Below the pieces are notes generated by a model. That model saw nothing but the letters and a program-made list of their open reading frames with translations. It made no database searches and had not been told where the DNA came from. Below, one piece after another: positions 23,040 to 34,349 of a stretch of 41,994 nt of DNA. The translations under genes were made by a program, and so were the position numbers. This stretch comes from Ophiothrix spiculata (taxonomy: Eukaryota > Echinodermata > Ophiuroidea > Amphilepidida > Ophiotrichidae): NCBI GenBank assembly GCA_000969725.1, contig JXSR01S032702.1; one strand, given 5' to 3'. Each line of letters starts with the position of its first letter. Position 1 is the stretch's first letter.

Positions 23040-24050
23040 TTGGTATTTATAGATAATACCTGAGCAGTACAGGGTATGAAGAATACGAATTGGAATGGAG
23101 TTTGTTCAAGACACCAATATTCCTAGATATTGTTTTTTAAAATACAATCAATACGATATATCCATGTAAGACATTCATCAATCAAAACACCCAGAAAATT
23201 GGTTTTAACTCTTTCTAATTCATAAGGTAACGGTTACATTGTTCTGGGTTTTGGATGAAATCATGTGAGATACCTGACGACTTTGAACTTCTATTGTACT
23301 TCATTCATGTGAGGAGACGTTATCTAAGGTAATTCCCTTATATTGCGCATTAATGATACTTAATGTATATTTATATGTTTTTTTAATATTCTTGTTTGCG
23401 TATAGAATAGGGGTGTCATCAGGAAACAATATGAAGTTTAGAATTTAAGATGTATTTGTTACGTTCATTTACATACAGTAAAAGTAACGGTCCCAAAATA
23501 TATCCCTGGGGACACCACACGTAATAGTTTTTATATATGAACTGTAATTATTGCAATATACACATTTTTTTTTCTATTTCTAAGATGGCTCCTAAACCAA
23601 TCAAGTACAATGCCACGAAACTCATAATATTCCAATTTATGTAAAAGTATTTCATGATCAATTGCATCGAAGGCCTTAGGGAGGTCGAGAAATATACTTA
23701 TTGTTTTTATTTTGTTCAACAGCAGTGTTTGCCTTCTGGTTGCTCACTAGCCATGTAAGTTATGTGCTTTGGTCGCAAGCCAAACTGTTTGTTATTGAGG
23801 ATTTTGTTGTCATCTATATGGTTAATACATCGGTTAAATATAAGTCTTTCAAGGATTTTTGAAAAACCCGACAGAAGCGAAAGCGATAACAGGACGGCTT
23901 GAAAATACCATCAACATTGAAATGTTGATATTTTTGTTTTTATATAAGTTGGTATAACCTTTGCTATTTTGAATTTATCTGGGACGATTCCAGATGAAAT
24001 TGATAAATTAAATGTACTTGTCAGAGGTTCTACAATTTCATACTTTCTGC
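23040..24050 (-). pseudogene. Degraded LINE reverse transcriptase (CR1/Jockey-like)
   Basis: Reading the minus strand from 24050 down, the frames (with several shifts and stops) give, in order: EIVEPLTSTFNLSISSG and KFKIAKVIPTYIK; SKILERLIFNRCIN; FGLRPKH (usually FGFRPKHST); [14 protein letters not shown] with LLHKL and [11 protein letters not shown] (23692-23600); GVP then GYILGPLL, with one base lost in the C-run; the catalytic box FPDDT near 23428-23411 (Pro where FADD or YADD is usual); and the thumb region FLGVLIDECLTW. These are reverse-transcriptase blocks of a non-LTR retrotransposon. Endonuclease and ORF1 are missing, so the copy is 5'-truncated and inactive. It lies on the same strand as the SLC6 exon. 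Confidence 0.88.
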
Positions 24051-25118
24051 ACTATGCAGTTATACATTGTTTTCAATCAGGGTTTTCACTTTATTGTGTG
24101 AACACAACATAATTCAATACGCCACACACCCATGTTCTTCATGGTATCCATTTATATGTTTATACAGAATTATGTCAATTGTAATCACCATTATAATCAT
24201 TTAGAAAACCCATAAGCGCCATAATAGCTTCCAAAAGGAAACCTAGATAGAGTGCGTGGGTGTAGACACATTAATGTTTGGGTTTTTCATATATTATACC
24301 AATTTGTCCCTTGATCACAGCTCAATACCTTAATGCAAACCCTAATATATATAATATGCAACGTATAGATTTAGTTTCGATACGGTAGTTTACGGTCTAC
24401 CAAAGACCCAAGTTACAATGTTGTTCCTTATATGAATTTTGCTTTAGGTAATTTTAGTTTGAAAACAAGTTTTCTTTATTCTTGAAGCTTCTCATTATAC
24501 TAAACCCCACTTGCCCAACTTTCAAATATTACAGAGAGAATTAAAGTCCTGACAACTATGCCCTTTCTAATAGTCCTGATTATCGCCAAATATGACTATG
24601 ATAACAAGATAGCTTTGATATACTGGATATACATGGAATTGTTTTATGAATTGGAACAATATATGTAACAAAGAATGAAAGTACGTTTACTAAGATTTTA
24701 ATAAACGATGTAACCTAAATGGTGAAATGACGTTTAGATTTTATTATATCATTCATTCATAAATGTCATGCTTTTTAATGGTTTAATGTCATTTGATAGT
24801 TTTTACCATCACCTTTCGATGTAATGTTAGAACTATATACTACATGTAGTGTCACCGCGCTGCACTTAAATATGCATACGAACTCTTACTTTAGGGTCAA
24901 CTAAACTACTGTTTCTTTTAACAGGAAAAAGTGACGATGATGTAAAGTTATCAATATTTGGAGATTAGCATAAAATTATAAATAAATTTATGAATTGGAA
25001 CTATAAAGCAAATAATAACTACTCTCAGTAAAGATGTATGCATCATTCAACTTACTGTACCGGCTCGCAAAATGGCGTTCACGTTGTGAAACATTCCAAC
25101 AATCACACTGATAGTTAG
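24051..25118. other. Gene-free stretch
   Basis: AT-rich, with no supported gene or element between the LINE remnant and the TTAA-flanked MITE. Confidence 0.4.
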
Positions 25119-25122
25119 TTAA

Positions 25123-25472
25123 AGGTACAGGTTCCTATTTTAGGATGTGTATAATTTACTTTTAACTGATTGAGCTTGACCTCTAAAATGTATTGTGCAG
25201 GGTTTTAACCTGAGCTTGTGTCTTGTTTTCTCCCGAGAGGCAAAAGAAAGTATGTATCCCTGGGGATGAGGCTGTTATGTAAATCCAAAACAAATGGAAA
25301 ATAGGTATACCAATTGATTTTACATTTTGTGCTTTATCTCCAAAACTAAAAAGAATTTTGAGATGAAATTTTGGATATATAATCAGAAAAATAGGGGCTT
25401 TTATTTGGTATCAAAAAAATACTGCTTCCGGTTGAGCCCTGGGGAATGAGAATGTGATCGGAACCTTCACCT
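25123..25472. mobile_element. TTAA-flanked MITE, Kolobok/T2-like, 350 bp
   Basis: The element begins AGGTACAGGTTCC and ends GGAACCTTCACCT (11 of 13 terminal positions complementary). It is flanked by TTAA on both sides (25119-25122 and 25473-25476). TTAA duplications with AGG-type ends fit Kolobok (the Xenopus T2 group starts TTAAAGG); piggyBac is the alternative. No transposase frame is present. Confidence 0.65.
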
Positions 25473-25611
25473 TTAAATATTTGTATCATACGTATGTACT
25501 TTTTGCCATCATTCTATGACCTATATAGATTATTGTTCTTACAGATTGGAATGTTCACCCCGGGAGCTCACTCGAGTAAATGTCAAAATAAACACCATTG
25601 GTCCAGTTACT

Positions 25612-25833
25612 TACTGTATAAGTGGTTTATTTCGCGCTACATTAATTTTCGCGCTTTTCGCGCTCAATTCTCAAAGCGCGAAAATAAATGTAGCGCGAAA
25701 AGTAGTATTTAAATACCGCCGCATGTTTAAAGATTCACAAGCGCGAAAATAAAAGCGCGCGAAATGATTCAAAATTACTCGAAATTTAATAGCGCGAAAA
25801 TAACTGAGCGCGAAAATATTGGCTTTTACAGTA
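25612..25833. mobile_element. CGCG-rich inverted-repeat element, 222 bp
   Basis: The ends are inverted: TACTGTATAAG at 25612 and CTTTTACAGTA at 25823-25833. Inside, about ten copies of GCGCGAAAA or its complement occur in an otherwise AT-rich, CpG-poor region. A near-perfect palindrome lies at about 25634-25700. The element is too short to code. The superfamily is uncertain and no clear target duplication was found. Confidence 0.6.
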
Positions 25834-25919
25834 TTCAACAAGTGAACAAGTGACAAATTTATATGTAATATATATCCATTACTTGTATACATAAAAAATT
25901 CTATATAAACCGTGGCATT

Positions 25920-26450
25920 TGGAGTGACCTTGCTGGAGGCTAATATCACGGTCAAATACTGTAAGACACCATGTAAAAATAAGTGTTGGACCTTATATTT
26001 TGTACTTCAAGAAATCATTTGAAGTCTTAACCGCATTCTTTATGGTTCATGACACAAAGTATTCAGAATGGGGCAAACGCGAATTTCGTTATGGCGTAAC
26101 ATCTGAATATCAGAAGTTTCAAACTTAAAAGTGATGTGTTAGATAATTTGTAATCATATCGATGACTTACAAAAGCTAGCAGATATAATCAGAGATATAC
26201 ATGTGAATTAAACTTAAATTTGAACATGTTGAATCCTGTTAACACGGTCATCAATGAACACCTTTAAGTTGAATATCATTGTGACCGTGGTGTCAAACAA
26301 TCAAAATTATTACCAAAATGACTTGATTACCATCCTTAGCTGTGGTTTTTTTCAATACACTCAAGCTCAACGTAAATCATGTTTTAGAGAAACATATCAA
26401 AGCTATGTGCGTAGGTATTTACCAGTGTCACTATGCTTTTTCAATTAAGG
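25920..26450. repeat. Duplicated segment, copy A (left of the gap)
   Basis: Runs from TGGAGTGACCTTGCTGGAGG to TTTTTCAATTAAGG and is repeated at 26501-27014 at roughly 95% identity by eye, with small indels. It ends exactly at a run of N. Confidence 0.9.
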
Positions 26451-26500
26451 NNNNNNNNNNNNNNNNNNNNNNNNNNNNNNNNNNNNNNNNNNNNNNNNNN
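26451..26500. other. Assembly gap, 50 N
   Basis: Fifty consecutive N. The true length and content are unknown. Both edges abut the ends of the two duplicated segments. Confidence 0.99.
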
Positions 26501-27014
26501 TGGAGTGACCTTGCTGGAGGCTAATATCACGGTCAAAAACTGTAAGACACTATGTAAAAATAAGTGTTTGACCTTATATTTTGTACTTCAAGAAATCATT
26601 TGAAGTCTTAACCGCATTCTTTATGGTCCATGACACAAAGTATTCAGAATGGGGCAAAGGCGAATTTCCTTTATGGCGTAACATCTGAATATCAGAAGTT
26701 TCAAACTTAAAAGTGATGTGTTAGATAATTTGTAATCATATCAATGACCAACAAAAGCTAGCAGATATAATTAGTGATATACAGGTGAATTAAACTTAAA
26801 TTTGAATCCTGTTAACACGGTCATCAATGAACACCTTTAAGTTGAATATCATTGTGACCGTGGTGTCAAACAATCAAAGTTATTACCAGAATGCCTTGAT
26901 TACCATCCTTCAATACACTCAAGCTCAAAGTAAATCATGTTTTAGAGAAACATATCAAAGCTACATGTATGTGCGAAGGTATTTACCAGTGTCAGTATGC
27001 TTTTTCAATTAAGG
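26501..27014. repeat. Duplicated segment, copy B (right of the gap)
   Basis: Same start and end words as copy A, 17 bases shorter. The exact fit to the gap edge suggests two haplotypes placed in tandem by the assembler, or a collapsed tandem array. Confidence 0.9.
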
Positions 27015-27020
27015 TCGCTC

Positions 27021-27115
27021 ACCTGACGACTTTGAACTTCTATTGTACTTCATTCATGTGAGGAGACGTTATCTAAGGTAATTCCCTTATATTGCGCATT
27101 AATGATACTTAATGT
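27021..27115 (-). repeat. 95-bp LINE fragment identical to 23272-23366
   Basis: Every base matches 23272-23366, which lies between the FPDDT box and the thumb of the LINE at 23040-24050. The match stops sharply at both ends and begins 6 bases after copy B of the gap-side duplication. Confidence 0.9.
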
Positions 27116-30098
27116 TTCCACAAGGTGCTGAGAGAAACAAGTTTTCTTAAACCCAAGTCAAACTGTCACATGTATTCAACAAGCTCTGTTGAGTTGAGTA
27201 AGGAAGACAGCCCATATGGCGAGGTGAAGCTTATTAAAGCAAGAACACGTTTTCTGTTATTTTCTTTTATCTTGGTTTATCTAAGGCGGCATCTTGCTTC
27301 ATTTTAGGTGACAACTTCAATGTATGTATGCACAAAAATATGTGAGAATCAGTGACATTCAGATTCAAGTAAGTTAACGATATTCAAATACATCACATAA
27401 GGTTTTTTTGTTGGAGGTCGTTAATATTAAACGTAAACTTAAGAAAAATAGCTGTGACCCTTTTTGTTTTGCATGTATACCCATTCAAACACCCATCAAT
27501 AAAGAACATTATATAGATGTCTATACAAATTATTGCGTATTTTAGCAAAATAAATAGAAGTCAGTTTAGTTGATAACAGTGGAAGCATATATTATTTCCT
27601 GTAATTATGCTTCAACAGTTGAGAACTGATAATTTGTATTAAAGCTCGTGAACACATAAATCTTGAATATAAATTGGGAAATTTCCATTGTATAATTCAA
27701 TATTTGTTTGAATGAAAAAGACGTGAGTTGCACAACTTTGCGGTGTTCTATTTCATTAACTTTTAATCTTCAATGCAAATGTCGGTGTGCTACAATAAGA
27801 ACCATTAAATCTGAGCAGTCAAAATATTGATAATCTGAAAATGTATTATTTCAGCAAATAAGACATAATGTTCTGCGTCTCAATCCAAATATGCTTTCTT
27901 CATGCAAAACATCACTACAATAATTGAAATTCTACAAACGTTTTACAACTGTACCACTTTAAATTGAATCAAGTTAAAAGCCGTGCCTTATCAACTCAAA
28001 GATTGGAGTCATGTATTCTATTTCTTCTCATTTTCCCACGAACTCGTTTTTATACATATACACCTTTTCTTCCTTCGGATGTGTGCATTTGTACGTGCCC
28101 TTGCATCTTTTCTCGCCAAATTCAATCGACATGAAAATTGGAAATCAAACTTTGCTGCAATGTCACCTGTATTGTTCTCAATTACATTTAATTGTGCATG
28201 TATTCAGAAATAGGTTACAGATACAAACTTTATTCTCGCTGTAATTTGGCCCAAATAACGTGTCTTTTGCCTTTGTGACTAAAATGACATTATTAGTCTT
28301 TTTGCCGAATTCATGTTAGCTACATTTATGTTTGTCTTAAATTTTTCCTTAAAGATATTACCATACATTCAAGCCTCATTATTCATATTTAAAAACAACA
28401 AAAACAAAAATACAAATTTGATAACGACACACTCTTTAGTGAAACATAAACAAAGCAATAAACAAAATGACAATAATAACTGCTAATATTTACAATAGAG
28501 TTCATTGCAAAACATTATAAAAGTTAAATAATACAAATCTTGTCCCTGTGTACCGTCAGGGACTATTATTACTTATTGTCAGCATTGCTATTACATCTAC
28601 CTGGAGGGGGTTCATTATTGGAGGATTATATCGTCAGGATTTGATTCAGGCGATGTTATCTGCTCATTATCTGAACAGATTATACGATTTGTTGTAATCC
28701 AGTTGGAAGGATTTGTGATTATTAAAGACATAGATGGAATTATTCAAAGGATAATGATACAAAACCCTTAACCGGTGTGTCTTTTTGATTAATTTGGAAC
28801 ATTGACATAGATGGGCAGTTGTTGGTGTATTTTTTCTTGATTATTTCACTAAAAAACCTGTATCTTATAGCTGATTAGATAGTAATGATTTGAATTCATT
28901 AAAGAACATGCACTTATAAAATTGAATTGATTCGAATAGATTGAATAAAACAGGACGAGAGAACCTTTAATGATTAGAAAATAAAACAATTTGGTAAGAT
29001 TATTTTGTAGATCAAGATGATTTTTGTTCATAAGTATGTCAAAAACAATTATTTGCGAGGATAAAAATGAAGTTCAGTCAATGTGATAGCTTTCTGTATA
29101 TTTGTTTTAAGAGTCATCCCTGATCGTGAGGCAAAATGAAATCTGACGCATTGGGACTGACTCCACAGACTTGATCATATTCAAAAAACGCTCAATAAAC
29201 AATATATCGCATGATCTCAACAGGAGCACGTTTACAGGAAGCTATTTAGTATTATTCTTTAATTTCCTCCTTATTTGTATTTGCCAGCATTATGGACATA
29301 GAGTCAGTGACAAGAAAGAGAAAAATTACACTCGGATAGAAACAAGCACATTATTATTTAGATACAAATCAAGAAATGACCTCAATAATTGAGAGCCCAA
29401 CATGGCCTTTCATTGAAATGATTGCAATTCTACGTTTCCTACCTTAACACAAACACACCGTGTCTATAATTACATTAGTGGAGTAATGAAAACAAGCTCT
29501 TCTTATTATGCTTCTGAATATTTTGGTTCATAATTACATCAACACATTCCGAAATAACATTTATCTATGTCTATTACGTCACAACTAGATATAAACCCTT
29601 TTCTATACCTGTTCATACTTGGCGGATGGTTTTTTAATTTCGTCTTTTTCATTTTACACTAGAAAATCAAGATAGCTGCTTTGTACTAAATATTAGCTAC
29701 TGTATATTCCAAATGTTAACTATTGTATATTCTGAAAAGCATTATAAGAAATAAATATAAAAAAATAACTGTGTGCTTTCTTTTTCCATTTTCAAATTTA
29801 TCTTTAGACAAAAACATACGCGCGATCGTCTTTTCTGAAATCCAATACCTTGGTAAAATTTATGGAACCCATAATAAAAGTCATATGATGCTCATCGTTT
29901 GCTTTCAGTCATATCTGTATATTTATTCGTAATTAGGATTAGTAAGTATTGGTTTGTGTAGTTAATTCAACATAAGTTTGATATAAACATAAGTATCTGC
30001 TGGGTTTTAAAAAAAAGCCAAAAAAGTGGCATGGAACGTAAACAAATAGCATTGCAGAATAAGATCAAATTCTTCAAATGGTTCAAATGCTTCGGAAA
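27116..30098. other. Gene-free stretch
   Basis: AT-rich, with no clear terminal repeats or conserved protein motif. A plus-strand frame at 27125-27307 (with GEVKLIKARTRF) is open but unrecognised. Confidence 0.4.
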
Positions 30099-30412
30099 TT
30101 ATCTCATTAAAAAGTTTTGGTTTACAAAATTGTAATTGACAAAAGAAGTATCGAATTAATCTTAACGCACAAAACAGACCTCTCAATCAAAGTATGAAAT
30201 AGGCTTTTGTCTTCTACATAAACAGAGTAGCCATGGCTTTTTTGTTTTGCTTTGCTCGCGTAAACACAAAAGACTCCTTATGAGTTGCAAACTCTCAAGT
30301 GGGAATTATCTATACTTATTGACTCCAGTGAATAGAATCAGTAATTGGTTACCATATAACTTTACAACAACTTACAAAATTCATTATTTTTCATTTTCAA
30401 AACATTTGAACT
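30099..30412. repeat. 380-bp dispersed repeat, copy C
   Basis: A diverged copy of the repeat at 15380 and 17101. It shares GAAGTATCGAATTAATCTTA, CAATCAAAGTAT, ATTATCTATACTTATTG and CCAGTGAATAGAAT. It lies 13 kb away from the others, so the family is dispersed rather than part of the tandem array. Confidence 0.7.
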
Positions 30413-30524
30413 AGGCTAGTCTCTACATTGATTTTATCGGTATTGTTTTACCACGTGAGAGTATTGCTCTATTTATATACAAATATTTGCTTTTTCTTTC
30501 AGACATTTGATTAAAGCATTTTTA

Positions 30525-30905
30525 CCTATACTCTGTAAATCTTGAAGTATGCAACAAGCAGCCGATTAACGCACAGAAACCAATATGACCATACGGGGAA
30601 GTAAATTAGTCCATATTTCTCGAATCATAACAGTGTACCAAATCTTGCTGAATATTCAAATAAACTTATTTCAATGTTTGTCCATGTTTAAGCAACAAAA
30701 TTAGCCAAATATAATACCAAAATCATGAAGAAATCATGTAAAAATATATTGATACGCAGTGATTTGGTCCTAATCAATCATAACTAGTCTCTTACACTAT
30801 ACAAATCCACCAGACCACAATGTTGTAGAATGCGAGGGATATGCTATGGATCTTGTAACAGAGTCTGATTGCTTGTTGCATACTTCAAGGTTTATAGAGT
30901 ATAGG
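30525..30905. mobile_element. Inverted-repeat element (MITE), 381 bp
   Basis: The 36-bp terminal arms (30525-30560 and 30870-30905) differ at two positions; the arm core is TTGAAGTATGCAACAAGCA. The interior is non-coding. If the ends are trimmed to TACTCTG, a TA duplication typical of Tc1/mariner-type MITEs is possible, but no longer target duplication fits, so the superfamily stays open. Confidence 0.7.
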
Positions 30906-31343
30906 CTCTTGATTTGCCAGTCAAAGGCCACCTTTTGCACTAATATAATTTCTCTATTTCGATATTCAAATAATTTTTATACCTCCATATCGTCCATGCT
31001 CGTTTAATGTGTCACAATAAATCGATCTGTTGTTTTAAATGCCTCTGTATAGTTTGATTATTCAATTGCGTATATATTTCTAACAGTCTGTTTCCCATTG
31101 ATTTTATCTTAGGGAAATATTAACATGTGTTAGAAATAACAGAAAAAATTAAATCATAAATACCAAAAGATGAATTAAGGTATGAACATCAATACAAGGT
31201 CATTTTCATTTTTATTTTATTTATACATGATAACAATAATAACAGTTTAATTAAAACTATTACAAACGCATTATTTGAAAAAATTACTCGAACTGACTAA
31301 CTAATACTAACATTGGATTTTAAATTTCAGGAAGGCCAATCAT

Positions 31344-31691
31344 TTAGAATTTAAAATAGGTAGCAATAGCTATATCAAAAATATGATTTAAAAGCAGTGG
31401 TACATCATAATGTGGGAGTCTAGTTTGTATTTGAATAATGCATATAAATTGCACTTGTGAAGCAACTTGACCGACTTGTAAAGCATTTAAAAGCAATTTG
31501 CTAGCCTTTTCATCCATTTCATTTATTAAAATGCAAAGTACAATATTCTTGTCAAACTCACACTTAGACTTAGAGAAAGCACAGTAAGTTATACTTTGAA
31601 AAATGACCAACTGTGAATAATAATGACCCCTCACCTTGAGAAATATGCCTGTCCCAACACATCTCGCAAGGCAGTCCTTAAATGCATACAA
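31344..31691 (-). other. Longest open frame in the window, 115 codons, unrecognised
   Basis: It starts MYAFKDCLARCV and ends IATYFKF. No family recognised, no signal peptide and no clear membrane segment. The part at 31438-31555 recurs in diverged form at 32352-32477 without keeping the frame, which argues for repeat DNA rather than a gene. An AAG|GTGAGG donor-like site lies inside it (about 31640). Confidence 0.2.
31438..31555. repeat. Diverged local duplicate, copy 1
   Basis: Shares GCATATAAATTGCA, TTAATTCATT-like and AATATTCTTGTCA words in order with 32352-32477, about 915 bases away. Confidence 0.5.
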
Positions 31692-31960
31692 ATTTCGACG
31701 TCACTCAAAAGTTACAAATTATGTTGGTACCCATATTAACATAATCATTGTGTAATATTTGCATACAATGAAATTCATATGTGTAACCACGGGTAGTTTA
31801 GTTATCCTATATCTTTAATACTTTTCACTGATTTTGCACAAACATGATGAACAGAAAAATTCTGCTATAATTGTAATTAAACTATATAAGCTTTCCTAAT
31901 TTATATACGTACATCTATAACTAAATTTCTTATAATAGACTTAAGAAAACAATCCTAGAA

Positions 31961-32032
31961 CGTGTTCCTACAATACAAACCCGTTGTTATTGGAATAGTC
32001 TTCCCAATCACGTTGTCAAGTTTGACACTCTA
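31961..32032 (+). pseudogene. LINE C-terminal remnant (WNSLPNHVV)
   Basis: The plus strand reads RVPTIQTRCYWNSLPNHVVKFDTL. This is the conserved W-N-S-LP-x-x-V-V signature near the C-terminus of CR1/Jockey-like LINE proteins, with the usual aromatic residue before the Trp. The frame ends in stop codons soon after. No other LINE parts were seen nearby. It is on the opposite strand to the LINE at 23040-24050. Confidence 0.55.
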
Positions 32033-32351
32033 AGATAAAATTAGTTATTTGCAAATTCAGAGAAAACTATTTGCTTTGAAATCTACAATTGTCATTATAA
32101 GCTCCGGCCATTCAAAACATAATAAATCTGGATCTTAAGGTCTGATATTTAACTTGTGTTCTCAAGACTGCATCTGAATATGGCTCAAAGATACAGAAGG
32201 TATATAGAGTAAGAACTAAATCCTTGTAAGCTCCGAAATCGAGTAGAGGACGTTTTAAAGTCCTGTATTTATTAGATTATTCTCTGTTAATTCCTGTTTG
32301 TTGGTGTTCCTGGGAGCTATTTTTTACCTCTCAAGTGTTTAATTAGAATGG

Positions 32352-32477
32352 CGCATATAAATTGCAGTTGTATATACATCTGAAAGCATGTTCCTCCAAT
32401 TGTATTCCAATTCATTGGTTTTTTAAATAATTTTCTTCATTATATTATAAAAAGCACATTGAAATATTCTTGTCAGG
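32352..32477. repeat. Diverged local duplicate, copy 2
   Basis: Partner of 31438-31555. It retains the shared words but not the open frame. Confidence 0.5.
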
Positions 32478-32693
32478 TACCTGTTAAAAATGTAAAGTAA
32501 AACGGTAAAAAAAGGTTTAAAATACTCAGGATATAATGCATCTTATGCACGGGACCCAGATGCGGGGAAATAATCAAAGGAATAAAGTGAAAGAATGTTG
32601 TTAAGCTTATGTGATTGGCTTATTCATAATTAACTATCCAACATATATAATTCATCGCATTAGACTGTTTGATCTAGCTGTGTTACAGAGAAA

Positions 32694-32727
32694 TCTCTCT
32701 CCCTCTCTCTCTTTCTTTTCTTTTTTT
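32694..32727. repeat. CT-rich microsatellite
   Basis: An impure (CT)n/(TTTC) tract on the plus strand, followed by a short T-run. Confidence 0.8.
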
Positions 32728-34343
32728 GAACCATAACCCAAATTGTGCAATGTCATTTCAATACCACACTTTTCCCATAGTAGCAAAATGCATACAATGC
32801 AAGGTTTACTTTGTTGCCGTATTGTCAACACAACTGCTGGATTTATGTTCAGGCTTGTAACCCTCAGCATGTATTTCATTCTTAAATCAGGGCTGTGAAA
32901 CAGGGGGGTGCACTACATTGACAAGCGGTACTGACATGCAACCAATAAATGTATAGGCACTTCAAACTTAAACCCCTTTCTCTTTAAAAAAAACCTTCAT
33001 CCAAACCAGTGATCTTGAAATGGATTAAAAAGAATGCTTGAAAGTATATGTCTCATTTTAAAACATGTATTGCGTAATTTAATCATCAGTATTTTTAAAC
33101 AAGCTTAAGTTAAAATCGACTAATTTGACTGATGTACCCCTTTTGACTCTGTTTTTTATGAATGTACGCTTAAATCCAATCCACAAATGGTTCCTTCAGA
33201 ATATTTGCTTTTGACACCCTAAATACGCCATTAGCATTACTCTATCATTGCAAAAAACACACGTATATTCCAATTTTGAGTCACGTTCGTGTAAAGTGTT
33301 ATATCTTAGCTAATATGGCCCTCAAAAAAATCAGGAGCAGGGAGCGCTGCTTACTGGAATACCTTTAAAATTTGAATACAATTTATTGTAAGAAATTCTT
33401 GAAGGAAAAAAAACAACCTTTGTCGGACCCTGTCTAGCAATAACCCCGGATTGCGAAACGTGAAAATTGAGAATCACTTCTTTCACTTCTTCTCACCAAC
33501 AGTTCTTTGGTAAGTTACAATAAGGAACGAAATTTAAACGGGATGATCGCAAGTACCTGGGGGAACAACTCTGGTTGAAAATTACCTTTCTGTCACGACA
33601 TAAAGAGATTTTTACTTTGGTATTTAAACTTGTGCTGACGCACGCCCAAGGGTTGTACTGTGTGTGTATATTTTGTGTTGTACAAATCACTAACAACCTC
33701 GAGCATGTTACATTTTGTATGGGTGGTAATTGGACACCTGCGTTTAAAAAAAAAAGTGAAAGAAAAAATGTGAACATGCTTTATGAAAAGGACCAAATTA
33801 TGATAAAAGAATAATAATGGGGGTTAAAACCTACAGGGGCTAAAATTGTCTGACTGGAATTTTATCGTTTATATTACCCTTTAACTTGATGTATACTTGC
33901 AATTACAGAGACATAATTTCTGACATTGCGTAAAATGTTAATACTTGATAAATTTTGATATTATTGCTAAAAGTTTCGTTAGTTTTATGTCATTTTGTAA
34001 TGTCGTAAACTTAATACATGGTTGTATTGAAGGGTTTTTTCCTTTCACTGGACTATATACGTTGTAATATATACTGAATATATTTAATGACTAATTTTTA
34101 GGACTGAAACATCTGTGGCGCCAGATATTGAAGGCATCTCTTTATGGCACTCCAGTTAAATATTTTCTATACTTCTTTACTTAGAAAGTTGTGAAATAAT
34201 AGTACCCTGCACCATTATGGAGTCACTGGAATTCTTCAGTGTTTCAATTGAAATTCATTGAAACCATTTATTTATATTATCAAATTCTTTGAGGTCATAT
34301 TAAATGCTATTACATCGCGAAAGTGCCTAGTTATGGAACACAT
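32728..34343 (-). other. Probable start of SLC6 intron 1
   Basis: On the minus strand this follows the splice donor of the SLC6 exon. No transmembrane-2 exon (the AF-x-IPY ... FLE-x-SLGQ region expected next) was recognised here. Confidence 0.4.
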
Positions 34344-34349
34344 ACTTAC
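34344..34349 (-). other. Splice donor GTAAGT of SLC6 coding exon 1
   Basis: The minus strand reads GGAGGAG|GTAAGTATG, a full-consensus donor. It interrupts the third Gly of NGGG after its first base (phase 1), so the next exon must supply the rest of that codon. Confidence 0.85.

Noticed and set aside
26254..26448. Parallel open frames at 26254-26448 and 26827-27012
   Set aside because: They recur only because the DNA is duplicated. They differ by indels and show no known motif.
27125..27307. Plus-strand frame with GEVKLIKARTRF
   Set aside because: Looks slightly protein-like but matches no family I know and has no convincing splice sites.
33493..33777. 94-codon minus-strand frame in line with the SLC6 exon
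   Set aside because: Cys- and Ser-rich without the helix-2 or FLE-SLGQ pattern expected of the next SLC6 exon, and no acceptor in the right place.
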